Shown: positions 1-7,990 of the stretch, one piece after another
Numbering within the stretch: the stretch's first letter is position 1
Layout of the letters: every line of letters begins with the position of its first letter
From: Nonomuraea sp. MG754425
GTDB taxonomy: Bacteria; Actinomycetota; Actinomycetes; Streptosporangiales; Streptosporangiaceae
NCBI RefSeq assembly: GCF_021699195.1
Contig: NZ_SSXE01000029.1
Coordinates: 1 to 61,986, forward strand
DNA: 61,986 nucleotides
Reading direction: 5' to 3'
Position numbers and translations under genes: made by a program
The notes under the pieces: generated by a model
What the model was told of the DNA's origin: nothing
Database searches by the model: none
The model's input: the letters and a program-made list of their open reading frames with translations, nothing else

Positions 1-7
1 GTGGGGT

Positions 8-127
8 TCAGGTGTCCAGTTTCTTGGTCAGGTGCTCGATCATGAGGGTCGGGTCGGTGAGTCGGCGTTGTACGGAGCCGTACTGGGCCTGGAACTTGGT
101 GGAGTGGTCGTTCGGCCTGCAGGGTCT
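8..127 (-). pseudogene. Possible 3' fragment of an unidentified gene
   Basis: The minus-strand frame ending at position 8 has strongly G/C-biased third positions over about its last 40 codons and ends in a plausible protein C-terminus (residues LMIEHLTKKLDT). Upstream of about position 130 the frame loses coding character and reads into the region antisense to the histidine kinase. It may be the tail of a broken gene or transposase. I cannot identify the family, and a chance open frame is possible. The rest of 128-473 shows no convincing gene. Confidence 0.25.
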
Positions 128-473
128 CGATGGTGGGCGGCCGGTCGGGGTGCGGTCGGGTGGTGTGGCCTCCGCCGGGAGGCGGTTCTGAGCCGGGACG
201 TTCATGCGCCGGCGCCGGGCCCTCGTTCGGCGGCCGGAGGCGGTGCTGCTGGAGCGTGTGCTTGCTTCCAGGACGTCTACGCGGAGTTTCGGCTTGCGAA
301 TCCCACGTACCTTCGGTGCTGGGAAGGGGCCCTGGTGGCAGTGGGTGCGTGGTTGTGGAAAGCCTGGTCCGTGGGCGGGCCGCCGCCGGGTTCGGAGGCA
401 TCCCCTGAGCTGTACGACACTGTGGATACATCGAAGGGTGTAGGGCACGGGCCGACTTTCGCAGGAGGGCGAC

Positions 474-1718
474 ATGGGCGGGAGGTGGTGGGATGAAGGC
501 ATGAAGCGGGTGGTGTCGGCTGCCGTGCTCGCCTTCGCGGTGGGGGTGTTGCTGATCGCGGGGCGGGCGTATCTCGATCGTGGCGTGCCTGTGTGGGTGC
601 TGGGGGTGCCGCTGGCCATCACCTGTGTAGGTGTCGTGCTACGGCGGCGGGCTCCGCTGGTCTGTCTGGGGCTGGGGGTGGCCGGGATCGTGATCGACGG
701 GTTCGTGGGCCCGTCGCTGGGGACGGTGTTGATCTTCACCGACAACCTGTACGCCGCCGCCCTCTACGGGCCCGCCCGGCTCGCCCGGGTCCTGCTGGGG
801 GTCACGGCGGTGCTGGCGGTCATCGCCGGGGCGCTGGCCGGGTTCCTCGCCAGGGATTGGCGGGCGCTGGCCGTGATGGGGGTGCAGGCCGGGCTGGTGC
901 TCATCACGCCCGTCGGCACCGCGGCGGTCGTACGGGAGCAGCGTGACCGGGCCGCCGCCGAGCGGGCGCGCGCCGAGCAGGTGGCGCGGCTCGCCGAGCT
1001 GGACCGGCAGGCTGCCGTGACCGGGGAGCGTACGCGGATGGCGCGGGAACTGCACGACATGATCGCCAATCACTTCAGCGCCATCGCCATCCAGTCCACC
1101 GCCGCGCTGTCACGTAAGGATCTGGACCGGGACACCGTCAGGAAGGTGATGGAGTCCGTACGGGAGAACAGCGTCAAGGGGATGGCGGAGATGCGGGCCA
1201 TGATCGGGCTGCTGCGGCAGGAAGGCGACGAGACGGAGGGCGAGGCCACCCGGCCTCGGCTGGCCGACGCGGAGACCCTGGTCGAGCGGGTACGGCAGGC
1301 CGGGCTGGCCGTGGAGGCGCGGGTCGAGGGGGAGCCCCGGGAGTTGCCCGCGGCCGTCGATCTCGCCGGGTACCGGATCCTGCAGGAGGCGCTGACCAAC
1401 GCGCTCAAGCACGGCGCGTCCCCCGTGCAGGTCGCCGTCGTGTACGAGCACGAGCGCGTTCGCGTCAGCGTCGAGAACGGGCTCGGAGGGCGGGACGACA
1501 TCGCACTGCCGGGAGCGGGGGCCGGGCTCATCGGCATGCGGGAGCGGGCCTCGCTGGTCGGAGGGTTCTTCGACGCCGGGGAGGTCTGGACGGCGGAGCA
1601 GGTGAGCGGCGGCGAAGGGCATGGCGAGGGGCGCGGCGAAGGGCGCGGTGAGTGGCGGGTGACGGCGGTCCTGCCCACCGCCGTGGACGTGACGGGGTCG
1701 GGGATCGGCGGTGCCTGA
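474..1718 (+). CDS. NarL/DesK-type sensor histidine kinase
   Basis: Membrane sensor kinase that should autophosphorylate on His and pass phosphate to the response regulator encoded next. Residues about 10-155 form four to five hydrophobic helices. A coiled linker follows, then a HisKA_3 dimerisation helix with the motif RELHDMIANH (His about 194), then an HATPase domain with an N-box near 303-313 and a glycine-rich loop near 347-358. An unusual Glu/Gly-rich insert (about 379-393) sits before the last strand. The start at 474 has an AGGAGG 5 bases upstream; ATG 501 is an alternative start that trims nine residues. No ligand can be inferred. Family call is confident. Confidence 0.93.
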   Translation: MGGRWWDEGMKRVVSAAVLAFAVGVLLIAGRAYLDRGVPVWVLGVPLAITCVGVVLRRRAPLVCLGLGVAGIVIDGFVGPSLGTVLIFTDNLYAAALYGPARLARVLLGVTAVLAVIAGALAGFLARDWRALAVMGVQAGLVLITPVGTAAVVREQRDRAAAERARAEQVARLAELDRQAAVTGERTRMARELHDMIANHFSAIAIQSTAALSRKDLDRDTVRKVMESVRENSVKGMAEMRAMIGLLRQEGDETEGEATRPRLADAETLVERVRQAGLAVEARVEGEPRELPAAVDLAGYRILQEALTNALKHGASPVQVAVVYEHERVRVSVENGLGGRDDIALPGAGAGLIGMRERASLVGGFFDAGEVWTAEQVSGGEGHGEGRGEGRGEWRVTAVLPTAVDVTGSGIGGA

Positions 1719-1778
1719 GGGGAGCGTCCGGGCCGTGCGGTGGTACGTCAGGATCAGCAGGACGGGTGGAGGTAAGCG

Positions 1779-2426
1779 GTGAGCATCAGGGTGCTGGTGG
1801 CTGACGATCACGCGGCGGTCCGGGCCGGCATCGTGCTGATCCTGGGCGGGGCGGCTGACATCGAGGTCGTGGGGGAGGCCGGTGACGGGGAACAGGCCGT
1901 GGCCATGGCCAGGGAACTGCGGCCGGACGTCGTCCTGATGGACGTGCGGATGCCCCGGCTCGACGGGATCTCCGCCACCAGGGAACTGGCCGGGGTGTCT
2001 GACGTGCTGATCCTCACCACGTTCGACGTCGATGAGTACGTGTTCGGGGCGCTGCGGGCCGGGGCGGCCGGGTTCCTGCTGAAGAACGCCGAGGCCGAGG
2101 CGCTGGTCGAGGCGGTTCGGCTGGTGGCCAGGGGCGACGGGCTCATCTCGCCGGGGGTCACGCGGCGGCTGATCGCGGCCTTCGCCGAGCAGGCGCCGGT
2201 GCGCCGGGGCACGGAGGTCGAGTCGGCGGGTCCGGACGGGTTGACGCCTCGGGAGAAGGAGGTGCTGGCCTGCGTCGGACGGGGGTTGTCCAACGCCGAG
2301 ATCGCCAGGGAACTGGACATGGCGGAGGCGACGACCAAGACGCACGTCAGCCGGGTGCTGAACAAGCTGGGCTTGAAGAGCCGGGTGCAGGCGGCGATCT
2401 ACTACTCGGATCGCCACGCCGAGTAG
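1779..2426 (+). CDS. NarL/FixJ-family response regulator
   Basis: Cytoplasmic DNA-binding partner of the upstream kinase. The receiver domain (about 1-120) has the acidic pair D9/D10, phospho-acceptor D55 in LMDVRMP, the conserved Thr in ILTTFD, and the Lys in LLKNA. The C-terminal LuxR-type helix-turn-helix begins at LTPREKEVL and contains GLSNAEIARELDMAEATTK. The gene uses a GTG start preceded by GGAGG and lies 60 bases after the kinase, so the pair is probably one transcript. Length (215 aa) is normal for the family. Targets are unknown. Confidence 0.95.
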   Translation: MSIRVLVADDHAAVRAGIVLILGGAADIEVVGEAGDGEQAVAMARELRPDVVLMDVRMPRLDGISATRELAGVSDVLILTTFDVDEYVFGALRAGAAGFLLKNAEAEALVEAVRLVARGDGLISPGVTRRLIAAFAEQAPVRRGTEVESAGPDGLTPREKEVLACVGRGLSNAEIARELDMAEATTKTHVSRVLNKLGLKSRVQAAIYYSDRHAE

Positions 2427-2477
2427 GAGTTCAAGGGCCGTCCTCGACCTGGGGGTTCGTTCGCCGAGGTGAGGGTT

Positions 2478-2509
2478 TTGACCCGATGACAAGTGATAGT
2501 GCCTAGTCT
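2478..2509 (+). promoter_or_regulatory. Possible promoter of the Lgt-like/radical SAM operon
   Basis: TTGACC (2478-2483) and TAGTCT (2504-2509) lie ahead of the first gene of the operon. The 20-base spacer is long for a housekeeping promoter, so this is weak. The same TAGTCT hexamer is the proposed -10 of both conservons. Confidence 0.3.
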
Positions 2510-2537
2510 GAACCCGACTAGGGGGTAGACCAGACCG

Positions 2538-3296
2538 ATGAGTGCAACACCACCACTGCCGCCGGAGGAGCCTGACGACAGGCCCGGGTCGTGGGCGGCA
2601 CCCGACGCGGAGCCGGAGTTCCTGCCGCCCCCGTCCGGAGAGTCGGTGCCCGAGCCGCCCAGGCCACGTGGCGAGCCGGGGCCCCAGCCGGTGAGCGGTC
2701 CGGAGTTCCTGCCGCCGCCGACCGGGCAGCCGGTGGCGGTTCCGCCCCCTGCCGGTGCGCGGGCTCCGGAGGAACCGGGTGGCCGGCCGTCCTTCCTGCC
2801 TCCGGCCGATGGACGCCCCCAGGGCGGCCCGCCGCAAGGACCGCCGCCCCAAGGCCCACCTCAGGGCCCACCTCAGGGCCCACCTCAGGGCCCACCTCAG
2901 GGCCCACCTCAGGGCCCACCTCAAGGCCCACCTCAAGGCCCGCCCCAAGGGGCGCCGTCGTTCGGGGCTCCTAACCCAGCACCCCAGCCCCAGCCCCAGA
3001 CGGGCGTGCTCATCGGCATGTTCTTCGCCGGCCTGGCCATCTACAGCGTCATCAACGCGGTGGTCGGCTTCTTCGCGTTCTTCGCCGCCCTGAGCTCCCC
3101 CGACAACTCCACCCCCTACCTGATCATCGGCGCGGTCGTCCTGGCGCTCGCCGGCCTGGGCGCGGGCATCGGCCTGTGCTTCGTCCGCAACCCCTGGAGC
3201 AGAGGGACGGGTCTCGGCCTCATGATCGGCTGGGCGCTGTGGTCGATCCTGTCGGCGGGCCTGTGCACCGGCATCAACCCGAGCCTGTACGGCTGA
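2538..3296 (+). CDS. Proline-rich repeat membrane protein
   Basis: A 252-residue protein of unknown function. Residues 1-155 are proline-rich and low in complexity, with three spaced copies of a (E/S)FLPP motif followed by GPPQ tandem repeats. The remainder has about three transmembrane segments (from about residue 155 to 245) with short loops. The long cytoplasmic or external Pro-rich arm may serve as a scaffold or wall-spanning segment; that is inference. It ends only 17 bases before the Lgt-like gene, so it is probably the first gene of that operon. Actinomycete proteins with this layout are usually annotated only as hypothetical or DUF4190-like. Confidence 0.8.
   Translation: MSATPPLPPEEPDDRPGSWAAPDAEPEFLPPPSGESVPEPPRPRGEPGPQPVSGPEFLPPPTGQPVAVPPPAGARAPEEPGGRPSFLPPADGRPQGGPPQGPPPQGPPQGPPQGPPQGPPQGPPQGPPQGPPQGPPQGAPSFGAPNPAPQPQPQTGVLIGMFFAGLAIYSVINAVVGFFAFFAALSSPDNSTPYLIIGAVVLALAGLGAGIGLCFVRNPWSRGTGLGLMIGWALWSILSAGLCTGINPSLYG
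2853..2948 (+). repeat. Eight tandem 12-bp repeats inside the Pro-rich gene
   Basis: The unit GGCCCACCTCAG repeats five times identically from 2853, followed by two copies ending in A and one diverged copy. Each unit encodes Gly-Pro-Pro-Gln. The near identity at DNA level, not only in the protein, suggests recent expansion by slippage or unequal recombination, so repeat number may vary between strains. Confidence 0.92.
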
Positions 3297-3313
3297 GACG
3301 AGCGCTGAAGAAC

Positions 3314-4045
3314 GTGACATTCCACGAGATATTCGTCGGACTGGGCGTGCTGGTGGCCGCCGTCGTCTTCGTCCGGGAAGCCCGCAGCCGGGGCGCGCTC
3401 AACGAGCAGTCGCTGATCGCGGTCGCGGGAGCGCTGGTCGGCGGCGCGATCGGGATGCGGCTGGCGGGCTGGATGGAGGCGCTGGACCTGGAGGCCCTGT
3501 GGCTGTACGGCTCCCGCAGCATCCTGGGCGGCCTGACCGGCGCGTACGTCGGAGTGCTGGTGGCCAAGCGGGTCATCGGCTACAAGGAGCGCACCGGTGA
3601 CCTGTTCGCGCCGGCGGTGGCGCTCGGGATGGCGGTGGGCAGGATCGGCTGCCACCTGACGGAGGCGCCCGGCCGGCCGACCGACCTGCCGTGGGGGATG
3701 CACGCGCCGCCCACGACGCCCGAGTGTCCGGGCTGCCTGACGGGGCAGGCCATGCACCCGTCGTTCGTCTACGAGATCATCTTCCAGCTCGTCGCGTTCG
3801 CCGCGCTGCTCTGGGCGCGCCGGCGGATCACGCAGCCGGGCGAGCTGTTCACGCTGTACCTGGCGGGGTACGCCGCCTTCCGCTTCCTCGTGGAGTTCAC
3901 CAGGGCCAACGAGACGGTGTGGCTCGACCTGACCAGGCCGCAGTGGTTCCTGATCCCGGGCCTGCTGCTGCTCACCCTGAGGCTCGGGTACGGCTGGCGG
4001 CGCGGCTACTATCGACCCCTGTTCGAGCGGAAGGTCATGACATGA
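3314..4045 (+). CDS. Lgt-like (prolipoprotein diacylglyceryl transferase family) membrane enzyme
   Basis: A 243-residue polytopic membrane protein of the Lgt fold. Family landmarks include a signature-like segment AVGRIGCHLTEAPGRPTDLPWG with the essential-type Arg in GR, then HPSFVYE (Lgt HPTQLYE region), and the C-terminal pattern GELF..Y..GYA.FRFLVEFTR. Canonical Lgt reads GRxGNFxNxE here; the Asn residues are replaced by Cys-His and Thr, and the protein is shorter than typical Lgt. It is therefore probably a paralogue with altered substrate, not the housekeeping enzyme. GTG 3314 was chosen as the start because homology begins there. Its stop overlaps the radical SAM start by four bases (ATGA), implying translational coupling. 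Confidence 0.85.
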   Translation: MTFHEIFVGLGVLVAAVVFVREARSRGALNEQSLIAVAGALVGGAIGMRLAGWMEALDLEALWLYGSRSILGGLTGAYVGVLVAKRVIGYKERTGDLFAPAVALGMAVGRIGCHLTEAPGRPTDLPWGMHAPPTTPECPGCLTGQAMHPSFVYEIIFQLVAFAALLWARRRITQPGELFTLYLAGYAAFRFLVEFTRANETVWLDLTRPQWFLIPGLLLLTLRLGYGWRRGYYRPLFERKVMT

Positions 4046-5562
4046 GTGCAGGGATGGGCCTGCGGGGCGACCGTGTCCTCAGGTACGTCAACGCGTTCTG
4101 CCCGAGTTGCCACGGCCGGTACGACCTGGACAAGGTCGAGCGGCTGAGCGGCTACCTCGCCGAGCGCGACGGCCGGGTGTGGCTGGAGCGCGGCTGCCGG
4201 GAGCACGGCCTCATCCGGACGTTGTACGACGAGGACCCGGAGATCCTGGCGTACCTGGAGGAGTGGACCGCCCCGACCAAGCAGCACGTACCCGACACTC
4301 CCGGCAACTTCGCCCCGATCCCGTCCGCCTACCTCCACGGCCTGCCCGAGCTGCAGACCCAGCACACCTGCATCCTGCTCGAGGACATCGCCGAGACCTG
4401 CAACCTGCGCTGCCCCACCTGCTTCGCCGACAGCTCGCCCGACCTGACCGGCATCGTCCCGGTCCGGGACATCCTCGCCAACGTCGACCAGCGCCTGGTC
4501 AGGGAGAACGGCAAGCTCGACGTCCTCATGCTGAGCGGCGGCGAGCCGACGCTGCACCCCGAGCTCAAGACCCTGCTCGCCGAGCTGAGCGCCCGCCCGG
4601 TCACCCGCATCCTGATCAACACCAACGGCGTGCTCGTCGCGAAGGACGACTCCCTGCTCGACCTGCTCACCGAGCACCGGGAACGCGTCGAGGTCTACCT
4701 CCAGTACGACGGCACGTCGGCCGACGCCTCCAGGCACCACCGGGGCGGCGACCTGACCCGCGTCAAGGCGCAGGCCGTGGAGCGCCTGTCCGAGCGGGAG
4801 ATCTTCACCACCCTCGTCATGACCGCCGCGCTGGGCGTGAACGACGGCGAGATCGGCGACGTCGTCCGCCTCGCGCTCGACACCCCGTACGTCGGCGGCG
4901 TGTCACTGCAGCCCCAGTTCGGCTCCGGCAGGTCGGACGCCATCGACCCGAACGACCGCCTCACCCACACCGGCGTGCTCAAACGCCTCGGCCCGCAGAC
5001 CGACGGCCTGGTGACCTGGCGCGACCTGACCGCCCTGCCCTGCTCCCACCCCCACTGCTGCTCGGTCGGTTACCTCATCCGCGACGACGCCCGCCAGTGG
5101 CGTTCGCTCACCGCGTTGATCGGCCACGACCGGCTGAAGGAGAACCTGGGCCTGGTCTCCAACCGCATCGCCGACTCCGAGATCCCGCGCGAGCTGCGCC
5201 AGGCCGTCCAGGAGTCGCTGCTCGGGCTGCTGTCGGAGCAGTCGTCGCTGTCGCACCCGCAGGTCGGCGACCTGTGGCGGACGATCTGCGAGAACTGCGA
5301 CCTCGGCGTCTCCACCCTGCTCACGCTCGCGTCGTCGGCGCTGCCCGGCCGGCGCAGGAAGCTGCGCGGGATGCTGGGCGAGCGGGTCGTGCGGGTCACG
5401 GTGAAGCCGTTCATGGACATCTCGACCATGATCGAGGAGCGGCTCACGCAGTGCTGCGTGCACGTGGGCACGCGGGCCGAGCAGGACCAGTGCGCGCCGT
5501 TCTGCGCCGTGCAGGCGTGGCCGCAACTGTCCAGGCAGCGGCTGTCGGCGGTGGCCCGATGA
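4042..5562 (+). CDS. Radical SAM enzyme of the COG1964 / tetraether-lipid-synthase-like family
   Basis: A 506-residue iron-sulfur enzyme. An N-terminal rubredoxin-like knuckle has C20/C23 in FCPSC and C52 in GCREHG. The radical SAM cluster motif is C120-x3-C124-x2-C127 (TCNLRCPTCFAD), followed by the SAM-binding GGEPTLHP. Later landmarks are LPCSHPHCCSVGY, ICENCD, RVTVKPFMD and a Cys-rich C-terminus (QCCVH, CAPFC). From memory this architecture matches the COG1964 family containing MJ0619 (Tes), which joins lipid tails through sp3 C-H activation. One auxiliary-cluster segment seen in archaeal members seems reduced to a single Cys (C110). Coupling to an Lgt-like gene supports a lipid or lipoprotein substrate; the exact reaction is unknown. 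Confidence 0.85.
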   Translation: MSAGMGLRGDRVLRYVNAFCPSCHGRYDLDKVERLSGYLAERDGRVWLERGCREHGLIRTLYDEDPEILAYLEEWTAPTKQHVPDTPGNFAPIPSAYLHGLPELQTQHTCILLEDIAETCNLRCPTCFADSSPDLTGIVPVRDILANVDQRLVRENGKLDVLMLSGGEPTLHPELKTLLAELSARPVTRILINTNGVLVAKDDSLLDLLTEHRERVEVYLQYDGTSADASRHHRGGDLTRVKAQAVERLSEREIFTTLVMTAALGVNDGEIGDVVRLALDTPYVGGVSLQPQFGSGRSDAIDPNDRLTHTGVLKRLGPQTDGLVTWRDLTALPCSHPHCCSVGYLIRDDARQWRSLTALIGHDRLKENLGLVSNRIADSEIPRELRQAVQESLLGLLSEQSSLSHPQVGDLWRTICENCDLGVSTLLTLASSALPGRRRKLRGMLGERVVRVTVKPFMDISTMIEERLTQCCVHVGTRAEQDQCAPFCAVQAWPQLSRQRLSAVAR

Positions 5563-5810
5563 CGGACGAGGGCACGGCACGGCAGCCGTACGACCCGCTG
5601 CGCCTGTGCGTGTACGCGACCGTCGCGCTGCTGGCCTGGCTGCTGGGGCCGTGGGCGGTGCTGGGGTTCGCGGTGCTCGGGTTCGCCGGCTACTGGCGGG
5701 CCCGGCGGGCCGGGCTGACCCGGAGCAAGTGTTTCCTCCGGGACACCCGGCTCGTGCTGGCCTACCTCGGACTCATCGGGCTGGTCGCCCTCGCCGCGAT
5801 CATTCTCTGA
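5559..5810 (+). CDS. Small membrane protein of the radical SAM operon
   Basis: An 83-residue protein. A short N-terminal arm is followed by two close hydrophobic segments (about 20-45), a basic stretch (RARRAGLTRSK) and a third hydrophobic segment at the C-terminus. It begins with ATG overlapping the radical SAM stop (ATGA), so it belongs to the same operon and may be a small partner or membrane anchor of that enzyme. It ends 11 bases inside the convergent propeller gene. No family is recognised. Confidence 0.75.
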   Translation: MTDEGTARQPYDPLRLCVYATVALLAWLLGPWAVLGFAVLGFAGYWRARRAGLTRSKCFLRDTRLVLAYLGLIGLVALAAIIL

Positions 5811-7008
5811 CCGCGTTCAGGTTGAGCACCGTGTGCTCCTGGCCGCCGCCGCGTGGCTCGATCATGCACATCCGGTCCCTGCAGACCTGGTGGAAGGTCG
5901 CGTCGGCGTCCCAGTAGAGCAGGTCGGCCGGCGGGGCGGCGGGACGGGGGCCGTACACGTCGCCGCCCTCGACGCCGGGCGTCCGCTCGCCGATCGCCGC
6001 CGTCGTCCCGGTGGCCAGGTCGTACACCACGGCGAGTGGCACCCCGGGCCGGTCCAGGTCGGGTTCGTGGACGCGGAAGAGCGCGTACCGGTCGCCGAGC
6101 AGCCAGCCGAGGCCCTTCTGCTGCATCATGTCCGGCAGCCGCCGACGCTCCGACCCGTCCACCCGCTGGACGACGAGGTGGGCGTCCTGCAGCCCCGCGC
6201 ACCACTGCGGATGGCACTGCAGCGTCTCGACGCCGGCGGGTGGCGTCACGTTCGTGGCCCGGCCGGCTTCGAGATCGACGATCCTGGTCACGTTCCCGGC
6301 GGCGTCGTACCGCTGGGCCCAGGGCCAGGTGGTGAGGTGCAGCCCGTCGGTGCCGGGCAGGCGGCTCGGCGTGCCGCCGGTGAGCGGCAGCCGGTAGACG
6401 CCGCCCTGCCGGAGCGACCAGACGAGGGAGTCGCCGGTGACGCCGATCCGGGCGGGGACCTCCGTGGCCCGCCCGGCCTTCCTGGCCGCGCCGCCCGCCC
6501 TGGGCATGATCCACAGGTCGGCGTTCCGGTCGGTCCACGCGATGTGCCGTGGGCCCGCCTCCAACTGCAGCGGTTTCGGGGACGGGAGTTCGCCGAGCAC
6601 GCGGAGTTCGCGGGCGGCCGAGTCGTACACCTCCAGCGTCCCCGGCTCCGCGATCAGCAGCACCTCGGTCGCGCTCAGCCCGGTCACCGGGTACGTCGGC
6701 CGCCCCTTCGCGTCCTTGGCCGGCACCTTGACCACGGCCTGCGGCCACACCTCGGCGACGGGCTTGAGCTGGGCCGGGTCCGTCGGCATCGGGGTCGTCG
6801 CGGGCTCCGCGTGCCGCTGCCCGCCTCCCAGCACCGCCGTCGTGCCGCCTGTCACGGCGAGCACGGCCACCGCCACGGCCGCCACCAGCGCCCGCTGTCT
6901 GGCCCGCCGGGCGCGCCGCCGCCGGCTCACACCGGTCGCCAGGTCCGGGTGTCCGGCCTGCTCGGCGGCCGTTCGCAGCGTCCGCACCAGGTCATGTTCG
7001 CTTCTCAT
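5800..7008 (-). CDS. Membrane-anchored beta-propeller-like protein paired with a sigma factor
   Basis: A 402-residue protein. A short cytoplasmic N-terminus with a basic cluster ([13 protein letters not shown]) is followed by one transmembrane helix at about 40-60 and a long extracytoplasmic region. That region has recurring beta-strand blocks of the type DLWIMP, SLVWSLRQGGVYRLPLTGG and LVVQRVDGS, suggesting a WD40/TolB-like propeller. Its start overlaps the stop of the upstream sigma factor, so the pair is co-translated. By position it resembles an anti-sigma or sensor partner, but I see no recognisable anti-sigma (zinc-binding or RsbW-like) domain. A paralogue lies at 7991-9145. Confidence 0.8.
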   Translation of the reverse strand: MRSEHDLVRTLRTAAEQAGHPDLATGVSRRRRARRARQRALVAAVAVAVLAVTGGTTAVLGGGQRHAEPATTPMPTDPAQLKPVAEVWPQAVVKVPAKDAKGRPTYPVTGLSATEVLLIAEPGTLEVYDSAARELRVLGELPSPKPLQLEAGPRHIAWTDRNADLWIMPRAGGAARKAGRATEVPARIGVTGDSLVWSLRQGGVYRLPLTGGTPSRLPGTDGLHLTTWPWAQRYDAAGNVTRIVDLEAGRATNVTPPAGVETLQCHPQWCAGLQDAHLVVQRVDGSERRRLPDMMQQKGLGWLLGDRYALFRVHEPDLDRPGVPLAVVYDLATGTTAAIGERTPGVEGGDVYGPRPAAPPADLLYWDADATFHQVCRDRMCMIEPRGGGQEHTVLNLNAVRE

Positions 7009-7472
7009 CGCGGCACCCGCGCCTCTCGCTTGATCCGGAGCTTGTCCAGGGCGCGGGCGGCCTGGCTGCGTACCGTTCCACGTGAAACCCCGAGGATCTC
7101 GGCGATCTCGTGGTCCGGCAGGTCCTCGTAGTAGCGCAGCACGAGGACGGCCCGCTGTTTGCGGGGCAGTTCCTGGAGTTCGGACCAGAGGTCGGCGTCA
7201 CCGTAGCGGTCGTGCGCGCCGCGCTCGGGCACGGCGGCCACCAGGTCCTCCCGGCGCCGGCGGCGCCACGACCTGATGTGCAACCGGACCATGGTCGTAC
7301 GGACGTAGCCCTCGGGGTCGTGCTTCTTGCGCACGCGGGGCCAGGCGTCACCCAGGCGGGCCAGCGCCTCCTGGGCCAGGTCGGCGGCGTCCTCGGCGTT
7401 GCCGGCCAGCACGTAGCCGTATCGGAGTAGCGCGTCGCCCCGGGTCCGGACGAACTCGTCGAAATCCTCCAC
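7005..7472 (-). CDS. SigE-family RNA polymerase sigma factor
   Basis: A 155-residue sigma-70 family protein with only regions 2 and 4. Region 2 contains the NAEDAADLAQEAL core-binding helix and a basic RSWRRRRRED segment. Region 4 has LPRKQRAVLVLRYYEDLPDHEIAEILGVSRGTVRS, the recognition helix in an ECF-like helix-turn-helix. This layout is typical of the actinobacterial SigE subfamily (M. tuberculosis-like SigE-group, not SigE itself). It uses a GTG start and overlaps the following propeller gene by four bases, so the propeller product is probably its regulator or the output it controls. Confidence 0.92.
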   Translation of the reverse strand: MEDFDEFVRTRGDALLRYGYVLAGNAEDAADLAQEALARLGDAWPRVRKKHDPEGYVRTTMVRLHIRSWRRRRREDLVAAVPERGAHDRYGDADLWSELQELPRKQRAVLVLRYYEDLPDHEIAEILGVSRGTVRSQAARALDKLRIKREARVPR

Positions 7473-7520
7473 GAACCCAGGGATCGCGTCAGGCGGGCAA
7501 CTGTTGCACGCGGAAAGGGA

Positions 7521-7979
7521 TCACTCGGCGGGGACGTACAGGCTGAGGGTCTCGGCGACGCACGCCGGCCGCTTCTCGCCCTCGATCTCGATCGTCATCT
7601 TCAGGTTGGACAGGTGACCGGCGGGGGTGCCCTTGACGTCGATCAGCTCGCCGACGGCCCGGATCCGCGCGCCGACCGGCACCGGCCTGGGGAAGCGCAC
7701 CTTGTTGAGGCCGAAGTTCACCCCCATGGCGATGCCCTCCACCTTGACCAGGGAGAACATGAACGACGGCAGCAGCGACAACGTCAGGTACCCATGGGCG
7801 ATCGTGCCGCCGAACGGCCCCTCCTTGGCCCGCTCCGCGTCCACGTGGATCCACTGATGGTCGTCGGTGGCGTCGGCGAAGGTGTTGACCTGTTCCTGAG
7901 TGACCGTGCGCCACTCGGTGGGGCCGAACGTCTCGCCGACGGCCGCCTTGAGTTCCTGTACATTCGCGAAGGTCCGCAT
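7521..7979 (-). CDS. MaoC-family dehydratase
   Basis: A 152-residue hot-dog-fold enzyme, the (R)-specific enoyl-CoA hydratase type. The hydratase motif is visible as FADATDDHQWIHVDAERA followed by GGTIAHGYLTLSL, containing the Asp and His expected for water addition across an enoyl-CoA. Length is standard for single-domain MaoC proteins. It lies between two sigma/propeller modules and may be independent of both. The physiological substrate (beta-oxidation, PHA or polyketide-type acyl-CoA) cannot be told from the sequence. Confidence 0.92.
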   Translation of the reverse strand: MRTFANVQELKAAVGETFGPTEWRTVTQEQVNTFADATDDHQWIHVDAERAKEGPFGGTIAHGYLTLSLLPSFMFSLVKVEGIAMGVNFGLNKVRFPRPVPVGARIRAVGELIDVKGTPAGHLSNLKMTIEIEGEKRPACVAETLSLYVPAE

Positions 7980-7990
7980 GGCCCCGAACG

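Noticed and set aside
2853..2948. CRISPR array
   Set aside because: The 12-base units are directly adjacent with no spacers and encode GPPQ repeats in an open reading frame; no cas genes are present.
1110..3320. Very long open frame on the minus strand (736 codons)
   Set aside because: It runs antisense to the two-component pair and the Pro-rich gene, is Arg/Pro/His-rich and shows no domain; a GC-rich shadow frame.
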